Positions 17,179-25,248 of a stretch of 39,387 nt of DNA are shown one piece after another. Position numbers and translations under genes: made by a program. This DNA comes from Colimorpha sp045597945. Its GTDB lineage: Bacteria > Bacteroidota > Bacteroidia > Bacteroidales > P3. The stretch spans positions 1 through 39,387 of the forward strand of contig JAZLLD010000078.1 of the NCBI GenBank assembly GCA_045597945.1, written 5' to 3'. Every line of letters begins with the position of its first letter. Within the stretch, counting starts at the first letter, position 1. The notes under the pieces are model-generated. The model searched no databases, was not told where the DNA came from, and was given only the letters and a program-made list of their open reading frames with translations.

Positions 17179-18315
17179 ATGAAAAAGAGTATCAATATAC
17201 TAGTTGCTGTTGCCATGGTTTGCATGGCCGTGCTTTGCGGCTGCAAAAGCAGAACCAATGTGGTCATCAATGGCGAATTGGCCGATGCGGCCTTTGAGGG
17301 CCAGCAGGTTTATTTGGTGGCCATTACGCAGACCAACGACACCATCGACTCCGCCATGGTGACTAATGGCAAATTTGTGTTCAACACTCAGCTGGGAAGC
17401 CCGGCCATTGGAAAAATATTCACTCCTAAACTGGACGATGGGAAAGCTTACTCCGGGTATCTGGTGCTGGAAAACGGCACGGTGAATGTGAACCTCGAAA
17501 ACGACAGTCTTTCCGGCACTCCGCTCAACGATAGCCTCTTCGCATACATGACCAACGACCCCGAGAGGAAGCATCTGACCCAGGCACTTGAGCAATGCAT
17601 GAGTGCCTATTACTCAGCCACTAACGACAATGAACGCGATGCCGCGATGGAAGCCTACATCCAGGCTGATTCGGCTTGGGCCGAGTATGCAAAGGGCAAA
17701 TTGATGCAGGGCTATAAGTTCAACGCCCACAACATTTTGGGTGCATACTTTGTTTATTGCTACTTGCAGGTGGATGAAGAGATAGATTTTCAAGGACTTG
17801 AAGAATTGCTTGCCGATGCCGACGAAGTGGTGACCACGTTCTATCCTATCCAGAAGATTCGCACCCGCTTGCACCATGAGTTCAACACCTCCGAGGGCAA
17901 ACATTATGTGGATTTCGAGGGTGTGGATTTTGCTGATGGCCAGAAGACTACGCTTTCGGCCATGATGGACAATGGCAAGGTGACGCTCATCGACTTTTGG
18001 GCATCGTGGTGCGGCCCCTGCCGCCAGGAAATCAGCCAGAACTTGGTGCGCCTTTACAAAGAATACAAAGACAAAGGACTGAAAATCATCGGTGTGGATG
18101 TGTGGGACAAGATTCCCGACCACAAGAAGGCCGTGGAAAGCCTCGGCATCGAGTACCCTCAGCTGATTGACACTACCAGCAATGCCACCGATTTGTATGG
18201 CGTGTATGGCATTCCCACCATATTGCTGGTCGACAAGGACGGCACTATTGTGCGCCGTGGCATCCGTGGCGACGAAATTGAGGAGGCCATCCTTCAGCTC
18301 CTTGCCAAAGAATAG
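17179..18315 (+). CDS. TlpA/ResA-like thioredoxin lipoprotein with DUF4369-like N-domain
   Basis: 378 residues from the ATG at 17179. Earlier in-frame ATGs (17107, 17164) would lengthen the signal peptide, and the first precedes the promoter. Lipobox VLCGC near residue 23, so anchored to a membrane facing the periplasm. N-terminal domain (about 28-110; VVINGELADAAFEGQQVYLV..., IDSAMVTNGKFVF) resembles DUF4369. A helical middle follows, then a thioredoxin domain with active site Trp277-Cys278-Gly-Pro-Cys281 (LIDFWASWCGPCRQEI) and the cis-proline loop YGIPTILLVDKDG. Such proteins reduce disulfides in exported proteins. It is followed 39 nt later by two C1 peptidases whose catalytic cysteines would need reduction; a functional link is inferred. 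Confidence 0.93.
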   Translation: MKKSINILVAVAMVCMAVLCGCKSRTNVVINGELADAAFEGQQVYLVAITQTNDTIDSAMVTNGKFVFNTQLGSPAIGKIFTPKLDDGKAYSGYLVLENGTVNVNLENDSLSGTPLNDSLFAYMTNDPERKHLTQALEQCMSAYYSATNDNERDAAMEAYIQADSAWAEYAKGKLMQGYKFNAHNILGAYFVYCYLQVDEEIDFQGLEELLADADEVVTTFYPIQKIRTRLHHEFNTSEGKHYVDFEGVDFADGQKTTLSAMMDNGKVTLIDFWASWCGPCRQEISQNLVRLYKEYKDKGLKIIGVDVWDKIPDHKKAVESLGIEYPQLIDTTSNATDLYGVYGIPTILLVDKDGTIVRRGIRGDEIEEAILQLLAKE

Positions 18316-18354
18316 CACTCAAATAGTTAATAGTCATTAACAAAACATTATTCT

Positions 18355-19776
18355 ATGAAGAAACTTACCGTAGTCCTGGCCGCCGCCCTCATGTTGGCAA
18401 TTCCCGCCCAGGCTCAGAAAAAAAACACCGCCACCCCCGACAACGGTGGCATCACCCCTGAGATGATGCAGCAGATGAAGAAGTCCTACGGCAACACCGC
18501 CGCCGACAAGGCTCTGCGCAACATCATGGTTACCAACAGTCCTGCCAAGCTGGCCCTCAACCACGAGAACGCCACCGCTTTCGACTCCCACTTCAGCAAC
18601 CGCGTGGAGAGCAAGGCTATCACCGACCAGAAGTCTTCCGGCCGCTGCTGGATGTTCACCGGCATGAACGTGCTGAGAAACAAGGCTATCCGCCAGTTCC
18701 ACCTGCCCGCCGACTTCCAGTTTTCGCAGGCATACACCTTCTTCTACGACCAGTTGGAGAAGTCCAACCTCTTCCTGCAGGCCATCATCGACACCTACAA
18801 GAAACCCATGGACGACAAAGAGGTTGACTGGCTGTTCCAGAACCCCCTCAGCGACGGCGGTCAGTTCACCGGCGTGGCCAATCTGATTGAAAAATACGGT
18901 CTTGTGCCCGCAGAGGCAATGCCCGAGACCTTCAACACCAACAATACCAGCTCTATTTCCAGCCTGGTGCAGCTGAAGCTGCGCGAGTACGGCCTTGAGC
19001 TGCGCGAGATGGCTGCCGCCAAGGGCACCACTCCTCAGAAACTGCAGGCCCGCAAGACCGAGATGCTCGGCACCGTTTACCGCATGCTGGCCCTGGCTTT
19101 TGGCGAACCTCCCGCAGAGTTCACCTTCCAGCAGAAGAATGCTAAGGGCGAAATCGTTTCTTGCGAGAAATACACTCCCAAATCTTTCTACGAGAAATTC
19201 GCCAAGCAGGACTTCTCCACCTACTACATGGTGATGAACGATCCTTCTCGCGAATACTATAAGGTATATGAAATCCAGTACGATCGCCATGTTTATGATG
19301 GCCAGAACTGGCGCTACCTCAACCTCCCCAAGGGGGAAATCGCCCCCATGTGCATCGCTTCCATCAAGGACAGCACCATGATGTATTTCAGCTGCGATGT
19401 TGCCAAGTTCCTCAACCGCGACAAGGGTTTTTCTGACCCCAACAACTACGACTACGGCTCGCTCTTCGGCACCACTTTCGGCATGGACAAGAAGCAGCGC
19501 GTGCTCACTCACGCCAGCGGATCCAGCCACGCCATGACCCTCTGCGCTGTTGACCTGGACAAGGACGGCAAGCCCATCAAATGGATGGTTGAGAATTCCT
19601 GGGGCACCGGCTACGGCTACCAGGGTTTCATCATCATGACCAACGAATGGTTCAACGAATATATGTTCCGCGTGGTTCTGGAAGACAAATACATCCCCGC
19701 AAAATACCGCGAGATGCTCAACCAGAAACCCATCATGCTGCCCGCATGGGATCCCATGTTCGCTCCTGAAGAATAG
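18355..19776 (+). CDS. Secreted C1B cysteine peptidase (bleomycin hydrolase/PepC-like)
   Basis: 473 residues with signal peptide MKKLTVVLAAALMLAIPAQA, so periplasmic or extracellular. Papain-clan catalytic set: Gln92 and Cys98 in DQKSSGRCWMF, His392 in SSHAMTL, Asn414 in VENSWGTGYGY. The VESKAITDQKSSGRCW segment and overall length match the aminopeptidase C/bleomycin hydrolase family (C1B), whose cytosolic members form hexamers with an inward C-terminus that trims peptides. The export signal is a variation found in Bacteroidota. Codon use is strongly biased to C-ending codons (AAC, ATC, ACC, CGC), suggesting high expression. Followed 36 nt later by a divergent paralogue. Confidence 0.93.
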   Translation: MKKLTVVLAAALMLAIPAQAQKKNTATPDNGGITPEMMQQMKKSYGNTAADKALRNIMVTNSPAKLALNHENATAFDSHFSNRVESKAITDQKSSGRCWMFTGMNVLRNKAIRQFHLPADFQFSQAYTFFYDQLEKSNLFLQAIIDTYKKPMDDKEVDWLFQNPLSDGGQFTGVANLIEKYGLVPAEAMPETFNTNNTSSISSLVQLKLREYGLELREMAAAKGTTPQKLQARKTEMLGTVYRMLALAFGEPPAEFTFQQKNAKGEIVSCEKYTPKSFYEKFAKQDFSTYYMVMNDPSREYYKVYEIQYDRHVYDGQNWRYLNLPKGEIAPMCIASIKDSTMMYFSCDVAKFLNRDKGFSDPNNYDYGSLFGTTFGMDKKQRVLTHASGSSHAMTLCAVDLDKDGKPIKWMVENSWGTGYGYQGFIIMTNEWFNEYMFRVVLEDKYIPAKYREMLNQKPIMLPAWDPMFAPEE

Positions 19777-19812
19777 TATTTAAATAAATTAATACATTAA
19801 TATAAATTACAA

Positions 19813-21084
19813 ATGAAAAAAGTTTTCTCACTGTTGGCCGCAGCAGCTATCTGCGCCACCGCTTTCGCTCAGACCGCTGAAGAGCAGAAAGAAGACGAGG
19901 GCTACAAATTCACCGATGTGAAAGTCCTCCCCGTCACCTCCGTTAAGAATCAGGCACAGGCCGGCACCTGCTGGTGCTACAGCGGCCTTGGTTTCATTGA
20001 GGCTGAGCTCCTCCGCATGAACAAGGGCGAGTACGATTTCTCTGAAATGTACATTGTTTCCAACACCTACAACGACCGCGCTATGGCTGCTATCCGCACC
20101 TCTGGCGACGTCAGCTTCTCCCAGGGCGGCGCTTTCAGCGATGTGCTCTATGGCATGAAGCACTTCGGCCTCGTTCCCGAAGAGTGCATGCGCCCCGGTG
20201 TCATGTATGGCGACACTCTCTCTAACCACAACGAACTCAGCGCATTGACCGACGCTATGGTTGCCGCTATCGCTAAGAACGATAAGCTGAAGAAACTCCA
20301 GGCCAGCACTGAAGGCGAACTTCTCTGCCGCAAAGCTATCGCTGCCGTTCACGATGTTTATCTCGGACCCCGCCCCGAGAAATTCACCTACAAAGGTAAA
20401 GAGTACACCCCCATGTCGTTCTTCCAGAGCCTGGACATCAATCCCGACGACTATGTGAGCATCACTTCTTACACCCACCATCCTTTCTACGAGCGCTTTG
20501 TGCTTGAAATCCAGGACAACTGGCGTCACAGCTTGAGCTACAATGTTCCCATCGATGAGATGATGGAAATCATGGACAACGCTATCGAGAACGGTTATCC
20601 TATCGCTTGGGGTTCCGATGTTAGCGAGAACGGTTTCCGCATGGGTGTCCGCAAGGGCTTCTGCGTTCTCCCCGCTGATGCTAAGACCGCTGCCAGCCTC
20701 CAGGGTTCCGATATGGCACACTGGACCGGCATGAGCGCCAAGGGCATTGCCGAAGAGGCTGCCAAGCACCCCACTCCCCAGCGCTGGGTGAGCCAGGAGG
20801 AGCGCCAGATGGCTTACGACAACCGTGAGACCACCGACGACCACGGCATGGTTATCTATGGTACCGCTAAGGACCAGATGGGCAATGAATACTACATGGT
20901 TAAGAACAGCTGGGCCACCGTTGTCAGCCTCAACGGTATGTTCTACGCTAGCAAGGCTTTCGTCCGCTACAAGACCATGAACTATGTTGTCCACAAGGAC
21001 GCTATCCCCGACCACATCGCTGCTAAGCTTGGTATCGAAAAGACCAACAAGGCTGCTAAGAGCACCAAGAAAGGTCGCAAATAA
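19813..21084 (+). CDS. Second secreted C1 cysteine peptidase, divergent paralogue
   Basis: 423 residues with signal peptide MKKVFSLLAAAAICATAFAQ. All papain-clan residues are present: Gln47 and Cys53 in VKNQAQAGTCWCYSG, His344 in DDHGMVIYG, Asn365 in VKNSWATV. It is shorter than its neighbour, lacks the DQKSSGRCWMF variant and ends in a lysine-rich tail (KTNKAAKSTKKGRK), so it is a clear paralogue rather than a copy. It probably degrades peptides outside the cytoplasm for nutrition. Co-transcribed with the upstream peptidase (36-nt gap) and ended by the strong terminator at 21100. Biased codon use again suggests high expression. Confidence 0.92.
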   Translation: MKKVFSLLAAAAICATAFAQTAEEQKEDEGYKFTDVKVLPVTSVKNQAQAGTCWCYSGLGFIEAELLRMNKGEYDFSEMYIVSNTYNDRAMAAIRTSGDVSFSQGGAFSDVLYGMKHFGLVPEECMRPGVMYGDTLSNHNELSALTDAMVAAIAKNDKLKKLQASTEGELLCRKAIAAVHDVYLGPRPEKFTYKGKEYTPMSFFQSLDINPDDYVSITSYTHHPFYERFVLEIQDNWRHSLSYNVPIDEMMEIMDNAIENGYPIAWGSDVSENGFRMGVRKGFCVLPADAKTAASLQGSDMAHWTGMSAKGIAEEAAKHPTPQRWVSQEERQMAYDNRETTDDHGMVIYGTAKDQMGNEYYMVKNSWATVVSLNGMFYASKAFVRYKTMNYVVHKDAIPDHIAAKLGIEKTNKAAKSTKKGRK

Positions 21085-21099
21085 GCATTGAAACCAATA

Positions 21100-21146
21100 C
21101 AAGTGGGTCAGAACGCAAATCCTGGCCCACTTGTTTTGAATTTTTA
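21100..21146 (+). terminator. Intrinsic terminator after peptidase pair
   Basis: 12-bp stem CAAGTGGGTCAG (21100-21111) / CTGGCCCACTTG (21122-21133) with one G-T pair, 10-nt loop, followed by TTTTGAATTTTT. Confidence 0.9.
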
Positions 21147-21219
21147 AATTAAGAAAAAAATAGAAAATGGGCGGAGGCCGGATGTGGCAGCCACTTTTTA
21201 TTTTTTATTACAGTAAAAC

Positions 21220-21456
21220 ATGAAAAAGTTATTTATCCTCGTCATCGTAATGACGGCAATCTTCGCATCGTGCGGGAATGAAGAAAACCAAGAACCTTGC
21301 TACGCAACAAAGGTGACTCCAAGTGTGCAGATGGTCCGGTATCAAGCTCCTAGACCTTTATACAATTTAAATAGAGTACTAAAAGAAGCAAGTAGTCTTC
21401 CTATGAGTCACTCTCCAGCGGTTATGTACAAAATAGACACTAGTCATAACCTTTAA
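21220..21456 (+). CDS. Tiny predicted lipoprotein
   Basis: 78 residues. Signal peptide with lipobox IFASCGN (Cys18), then a short, low-complexity-free sequence (ENQEPCYATKVTPSVQMVRYQ...) of no known family. The TAA at 21454-21456 is followed by 20 further in-frame sense codons to a TGA at 21517, so a longer ancestral form or readthrough is possible. The signal peptide is convincing, the rest is not diagnostic. It lies after the peptidase terminator and before exonuclease III. Confidence 0.55.
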   Translation: MKKLFILVIVMTAIFASCGNEENQEPCYATKVTPSVQMVRYQAPRPLYNLNRVLKEASSLPMSHSPAVMYKIDTSHNL

Positions 21457-21620
21457 AGCTGTGTAGGTGAGAGCCTTATCCGTCTACTAGAACAAAAATC
21501 AGGTGCGGTGAGACCTTGAGAAACAATACTCATTACAAACTAAAATAATGTTAACAATATTAATTGAGTATAACTAAACGCCACCTTTTTATTGTAATTA
21601 ATTCATTAAATTATATCAAT

Positions 21621-22382
21621 ATGAGAATTGTCAGTTGGAATGTGAACGGCTTGAGAGCCGTGTGCCAAAAGGGATTTGACAACATCTTCAATTCGTTGGA
21701 TGCCGACATCGTATGCCTGCAAGAGACTAAGCTGCAGGCAGGCCAACTGGATATCGCCTTCCCTGGCTACGAGTCCTATTGGAGCTATGCCGAGAAAAAA
21801 GGCTATTCAGGCACCGCAGTATTCACGCGTGTGCGTCCGCTGCGCCGGGTAGAAGTGCCCGTGCTGGATGATGAGGTATTTCCGGGCAATGAAGGCCGAC
21901 TGGTGGTGCTTGAGTTTGAAGAATTCTTTTTGGTGAACTGCTATACTCCAAATTCTCAAGACGAACTGAAGCGACTTGATTTCCGCATGAAATGGGAAGA
22001 CTATCTCCGCCAATATCTCTGTGAGTTGGATAAGCAGAAACCTATTGTATATTGTGGCGACTTGAATGTTGCGCATCAAGAAATCGACCTGAAGAATCCC
22101 AAGACCAATCATTTCAACGCTGGCTTTTCTGACGAAGAACGTGGCAAGATGACCGAGCTGTTGGCCGCCGGATTTGTGGATACATTCCGCATGTTTAACC
22201 CCGACTTGGAGGGCGCTTACACTTGGTGGTCGTATCGTTTTCAGGCAAGAGCCAAGAACACGGGATGGCGCATTGACTATTTCATCTGCTCTGACCGCAT
22301 TAAGAACCGCATTAATCACTCCATCATCCATAACGAAATTTTCGGAAGTGACCATTGCCCTATTGAACTAGAATTGAACTAA
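21621..22382 (+). CDS. xth: Exodeoxyribonuclease III
   Basis: 253 residues from the ATG at 21621. An upstream in-frame ATG would add 19 residues not seen in the family, which starts MRIVSWNVNGLRA. It is the apurinic/apyrimidinic endonuclease and 3'-5' exonuclease of base-excision repair. Motifs: WNVNG (Asn), CLQETKLQ (catalytic Glu), YSGTAVFTR, NCYTPNS (Tyr), CGDLNVAH (Asp, Asn), RIDYFICSDR and the terminal GSDHCPI (Asp-His). All active-site residues are present. The universal stress protein gene follows 55 nt later on the same strand. Confidence 0.96.
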   Translation: MRIVSWNVNGLRAVCQKGFDNIFNSLDADIVCLQETKLQAGQLDIAFPGYESYWSYAEKKGYSGTAVFTRVRPLRRVEVPVLDDEVFPGNEGRLVVLEFEEFFLVNCYTPNSQDELKRLDFRMKWEDYLRQYLCELDKQKPIVYCGDLNVAHQEIDLKNPKTNHFNAGFSDEERGKMTELLAAGFVDTFRMFNPDLEGAYTWWSYRFQARAKNTGWRIDYFICSDRIKNRINHSIIHNEIFGSDHCPIELELN

Positions 22383-22437
22383 CCGGGAACAAACATTCGC
22401 TAAAGAGAAACTAACACAACAAAGTAAACATAAATCA

Positions 22438-23253
22438 ATGGGAAAAATTATCGTAGGTGTCGACTTCTCCAAAGGTTCTGATTTAGCAACAGAATTAGCC
22501 ATCGACATTGCTAAACATTTCAATGATAGCCTGCAGTTTGTGGGCGTAAACGAGGGCAAACTCTCTGAGGAAAAACTGTGGGAGGAAATCCACAACCATG
22601 AAACCCAGCATATTCAAGACTTGAATGGACTGACCCTGGAATACCTTCCTAAGACGGGCGAAATCACCGACGCCATCTGCGAACAAGCCAAGAAGGAGAA
22701 AGCCTCACTTGTAATAGTTGGCTCCAACGTAACTGCCGGACTTCAAAAAAGACTGCTCGGCCAAGGCACTTATTCCATCATCGACAAATCATTATCACCA
22801 GTATTATGCCTAAGGGAAGACTTCGACTATCACTCTGACTTTAAGGACATTCTATTACCTATCGACAGTAGTGACGAAAGCCGACAAAAAGTACCTATGG
22901 CCATTCGTTTTGCAAAAGCATACGGTTCAACCATACATGTCCTCGGCGTGAATAAGACCTCTGTTGAGGAGGGCCGGGCAATAGTGAAAAACTACGCTAC
23001 ACAAACCAAGAACTATATTGAGAAACTGGGTATTCCGTGCACTCTGGAGATAAAAGATGTTGTCGACAGCGTATCCGCAACCATTCTTGCCTATGCACAC
23101 TCAGTCTGTGCCGACCTGCTCATCATGATGGCAGAATGTGGCATGTCGATGATCCGGTTTGTGACAACTTCTGACGACCAAAAGACTTTGGCCGCATCCA
23201 AAATTCCTATCATCACTGTCCGCCCCGAACAGCTAAACACTATCACCATCTAA
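22438..23253 (+). CDS. Tandem universal stress protein (UspA family)
   Basis: 271 residues made of two Usp domains. The first (1-130) begins KIIVGVDFSKGSDLATELAIDIAK and ends with VIVGSNVTAGLQKRLLGQGTYSIIDKSLSPVLCL, close to the ATP-binding G-2x-G-9x-G(S/T) pattern. The second (about 138-265) begins DILLPIDSSDESRQKVPMAIRFAKAYGSTIHVLGV and ends SKIPIITVRPE; its nucleotide loop is degenerate. Cytoplasmic stress or persistence factor; the exact role is unknown. Ended by a bidirectional terminator. Confidence 0.9.
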   Translation: MGKIIVGVDFSKGSDLATELAIDIAKHFNDSLQFVGVNEGKLSEEKLWEEIHNHETQHIQDLNGLTLEYLPKTGEITDAICEQAKKEKASLVIVGSNVTAGLQKRLLGQGTYSIIDKSLSPVLCLREDFDYHSDFKDILLPIDSSDESRQKVPMAIRFAKAYGSTIHVLGVNKTSVEEGRAIVKNYATQTKNYIEKLGIPCTLEIKDVVDSVSATILAYAHSVCADLLIMMAECGMSMIRFVTTSDDQKTLAASKIPIITVRPEQLNTITI

Positions 23254-23303
23254 GGGGAACGCTACTAAATCACTATTTTAGACAACTACTCACTAAGAAA
23301 AAT

Positions 23304-23327
23304 CCCATCCGACTTGCATCGGATGGG
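23304..23327. terminator. Bidirectional terminator between usp and rsmG
   Basis: 9-bp perfect stem CCCATCCGA (23304-23312) / TCGGATGGG (23319-23327), 6-nt loop. On plus it is followed by TAAATTTTG, on minus by ATTTTTC. It separates the convergent genes ending at 23253 and 23428. Confidence 0.85.
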
Positions 23328-23427
23328 TAAATTTTGCGTAAATATAAAAGTCGTATTAGCGAATAATAAAGATTGACTTTGTCGCCAAAAACAATTCTTT
23401 CTAATATGCGAAATGATACACCACAAG

Positions 23428-24051
23428 TTATTTGAACGGAAGGTAGATAACTTTCTTGGTTTCAAAAAACTCTTCCTCGTAGAAATCTGAGATATCCCAA
23501 GTGCGCACTTTTTTCTTGAAAGGAGCCAACTCTTCGGTGAGGTCGCCACCTTTGAGATAGAGAATGCCGTTGCGGAGGTGATGATAATGAGCATCCGACA
23601 CCTTGCCTTTTACCCAACCGGTAAACTGACTTAAATCAGTGACCGCACGCGACACAATAAAATCGAAATCGCCATCCACCTGCTCAGCACGAATCTGTTC
23701 TGCACGCACATTGGTCAACTGCAAACTGTCGGCAACAGCTTGAACAACCTTGATTTTCTTGCCAATAGAATCCACCAGATAGAAATTGGAATGGGGAAAC
23801 ATGATTGACAGAGGAATCCCAGGGAAACCGCCGCCAGTACCGACGTCCAAAATTTCGGCCATAGTCTTGAAAGGCTGAACCTTGGCAATGGCCAGTGAAT
23901 GGAGGACGTGATGCTCATAGAAATTATCCATATCCTTGCGGGAGATTACATTAATCTTGGCATTCCAGTCCTCATATAAGGGCTTAAGAGCGGCAAATTG
24001 TTCTTTTTGCCGCTCTGTAAGTTCTGGGAAATATTTTAAAATTAAATCCAT
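23428..24051 (-). CDS. rsmG: 16S rRNA (guanine527-N7)-methyltransferase
   Basis: 207 residues. It methylates G527 of 16S rRNA from S-adenosylmethionine. Family features: N-terminal YFPELTERQKEQFAALKPLYEDWNAKINVISRKDMDNFYEHHVLHSLAI, then SAM-binding ILDVGTGGGFPGIPLSIMFP, FYLVDSIGKKIKVV and FIVSRAVTDLSQFTGW. The C-terminus is the usual strand pair. It lies 5 nt after the stop of rpoD, so co-transcribed with it. Confidence 0.97.
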   Translation of the reverse strand: MDLILKYFPELTERQKEQFAALKPLYEDWNAKINVISRKDMDNFYEHHVLHSLAIAKVQPFKTMAEILDVGTGGGFPGIPLSIMFPHSNFYLVDSIGKKIKVVQAVADSLQLTNVRAEQIRAEQVDGDFDFIVSRAVTDLSQFTGWVKGKVSDAHYHHLRNGILYLKGGDLTEELAPFKKKVRTWDISDFYEEEFFETKKVIYLPFK

Positions 24052-24056
24052 TTCTA

Positions 24057-24917
24057 CTACAAATAAGCTTGCAGATGCTTACTCTTGCTGCTGACACGCA
24101 GACGCTTAATACCCTTTTCCTTAATTTGACGCACACGCTCGCGGGTGAGACCAAACTTCATGGCTATTTCATCCAAGCTGAGCGCATGGGGCAGTCCAAT
24201 ACCAAAATACATTTTGATAACCTCGCGCTCGTACTCGGTGAGGGTGGACAAAGATCGCTCAATTTCAAGAGAAAGCGACTCGCGCATCAAAGCACTGTCG
24301 GTAGGAGGAGTATCCTCATTGGGCAGCACATCAACAAAGTTCACATCCTCGTCAGCCACCAAAGGTGCGTCGATAGAAATATGGCGTCCGGAGATGCCCA
24401 AGATGCTCTTAATCTTATCTTCAGGAATACCCAGCAGATCGGCCAACTCCTCTTCCGATGGGGGACGCTCAAGCTCCTGCTCCAACCGGCTGATTTCCTT
24501 TTTCAGTTTATTCAGCGCACCCAGCTGGTTTGAAGGCAGACGCACGATGCGAGAGTTTTCTGCAATAGCCTGCAAGATAGACTGGCGGATCCACCATACT
24601 GCGTATGAGATAAACTTAAAACCTCTAGTCTCATCAAAACGTTTAGCCGCCTTAATCAAGCCCACATTACCTTCATTAATAAGGTCGGGCAAGCTAAGAC
24701 CCTGGTTTTGATACTGTTTTGCCACCGACACCACGAAACGGAGGTTTGCCTTAGTGAGGCGGTCGAGAGCGGCCTGGTCACCGTTCTTGATACGCTGGGC
24801 CAATTCCACCTCCTCCTCCGGGGTCAGCAGCTCCTCACTGCAGATATCCTGCAAGTATTTATCCAACGACTTAATGTCGCGGTTAGTAATAGAATGGGTA
24901 ATTTTTAATTGTCTCAT
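24057..24917 (-). CDS. rpoD: Primary sigma-70 factor
   Basis: 286 residues, the short form typical of Bacteroidota RpoD/SigA, which lacks the long region 1.1. It directs RNA polymerase to the TTTG/TAnnTTTG promoters seen throughout this window. Region 1.2 at about 18-48; region 2 with RFVVSVAKQYQNQGLSLPDLINEGNVGLIKAAKRFD and FKFISYAVWWIRQSI; region 3 RIVRLPSNQLGALNKLKKE; region 4.2 helix-turn-helix LSLDEIAMKFGLTRERVRQIKEKGIKRLR. First gene of the rpoD-rsmG pair. The AT-rich 330 nt upstream show no clean promoter core. Confidence 0.98.
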   Translation of the reverse strand: MRQLKITHSITNRDIKSLDKYLQDICSEELLTPEEEVELAQRIKNGDQAALDRLTKANLRFVVSVAKQYQNQGLSLPDLINEGNVGLIKAAKRFDETRGFKFISYAVWWIRQSILQAIAENSRIVRLPSNQLGALNKLKKEISRLEQELERPPSEEELADLLGIPEDKIKSILGISGRHISIDAPLVADEDVNFVDVLPNEDTPPTDSALMRESLSLEIERSLSTLTEYEREVIKMYFGIGLPHALSLDEIAMKFGLTRERVRQIKEKGIKRLRVSSKSKHLQAYL

Positions 24918-25248
24918 AGCGATATACTAGTTCCACATATCTTTATTCTTGTTTATAACGCAAAAAAAGAAAAAAAGTTATACGAAAAGCAAAAAAAATT
25001 TCAAAAAAGGCAAAATAGAACAATATTGAATTAATAATCAATCTATTGAACCATTTCAATTTATTTCTCGAAATAATACAAAACTTAACGCTACATTAGA
25101 TTACAATAAAAAAGAAACAGAATTATACACACATTATCAACATATATTGACAAATGACATGGCTGAATCCATACCTTATAGACTCAGCCATATCATAAAC
25201 CAGTTTTCTCCGTCTAGAAAACTACTGAGATTCACACCACTCGCAGAA
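24918..25248. other. Intergenic region upstream of rpoD
   Basis: 331 AT-rich nt. It holds a perfect 8-bp hairpin AGTTTTCT/AGAAAACT (25202-25223) and a second inverted repeat ATGGCTGA/TCAGCCAT (25159-25191), both just beyond the BspA-like gene's stop, so possible 3' structures of that transcript. Neither is followed by a T-run on the minus strand. No gene seen. Confidence 0.5.

Noticed and set aside
18337..21102. Long minus-strand frames opposite the two C1 peptidases
   Set aside because: Catalytic motifs and signal peptides are on the plus strand. The C-ending codon bias of these genes produces open antisense frames.
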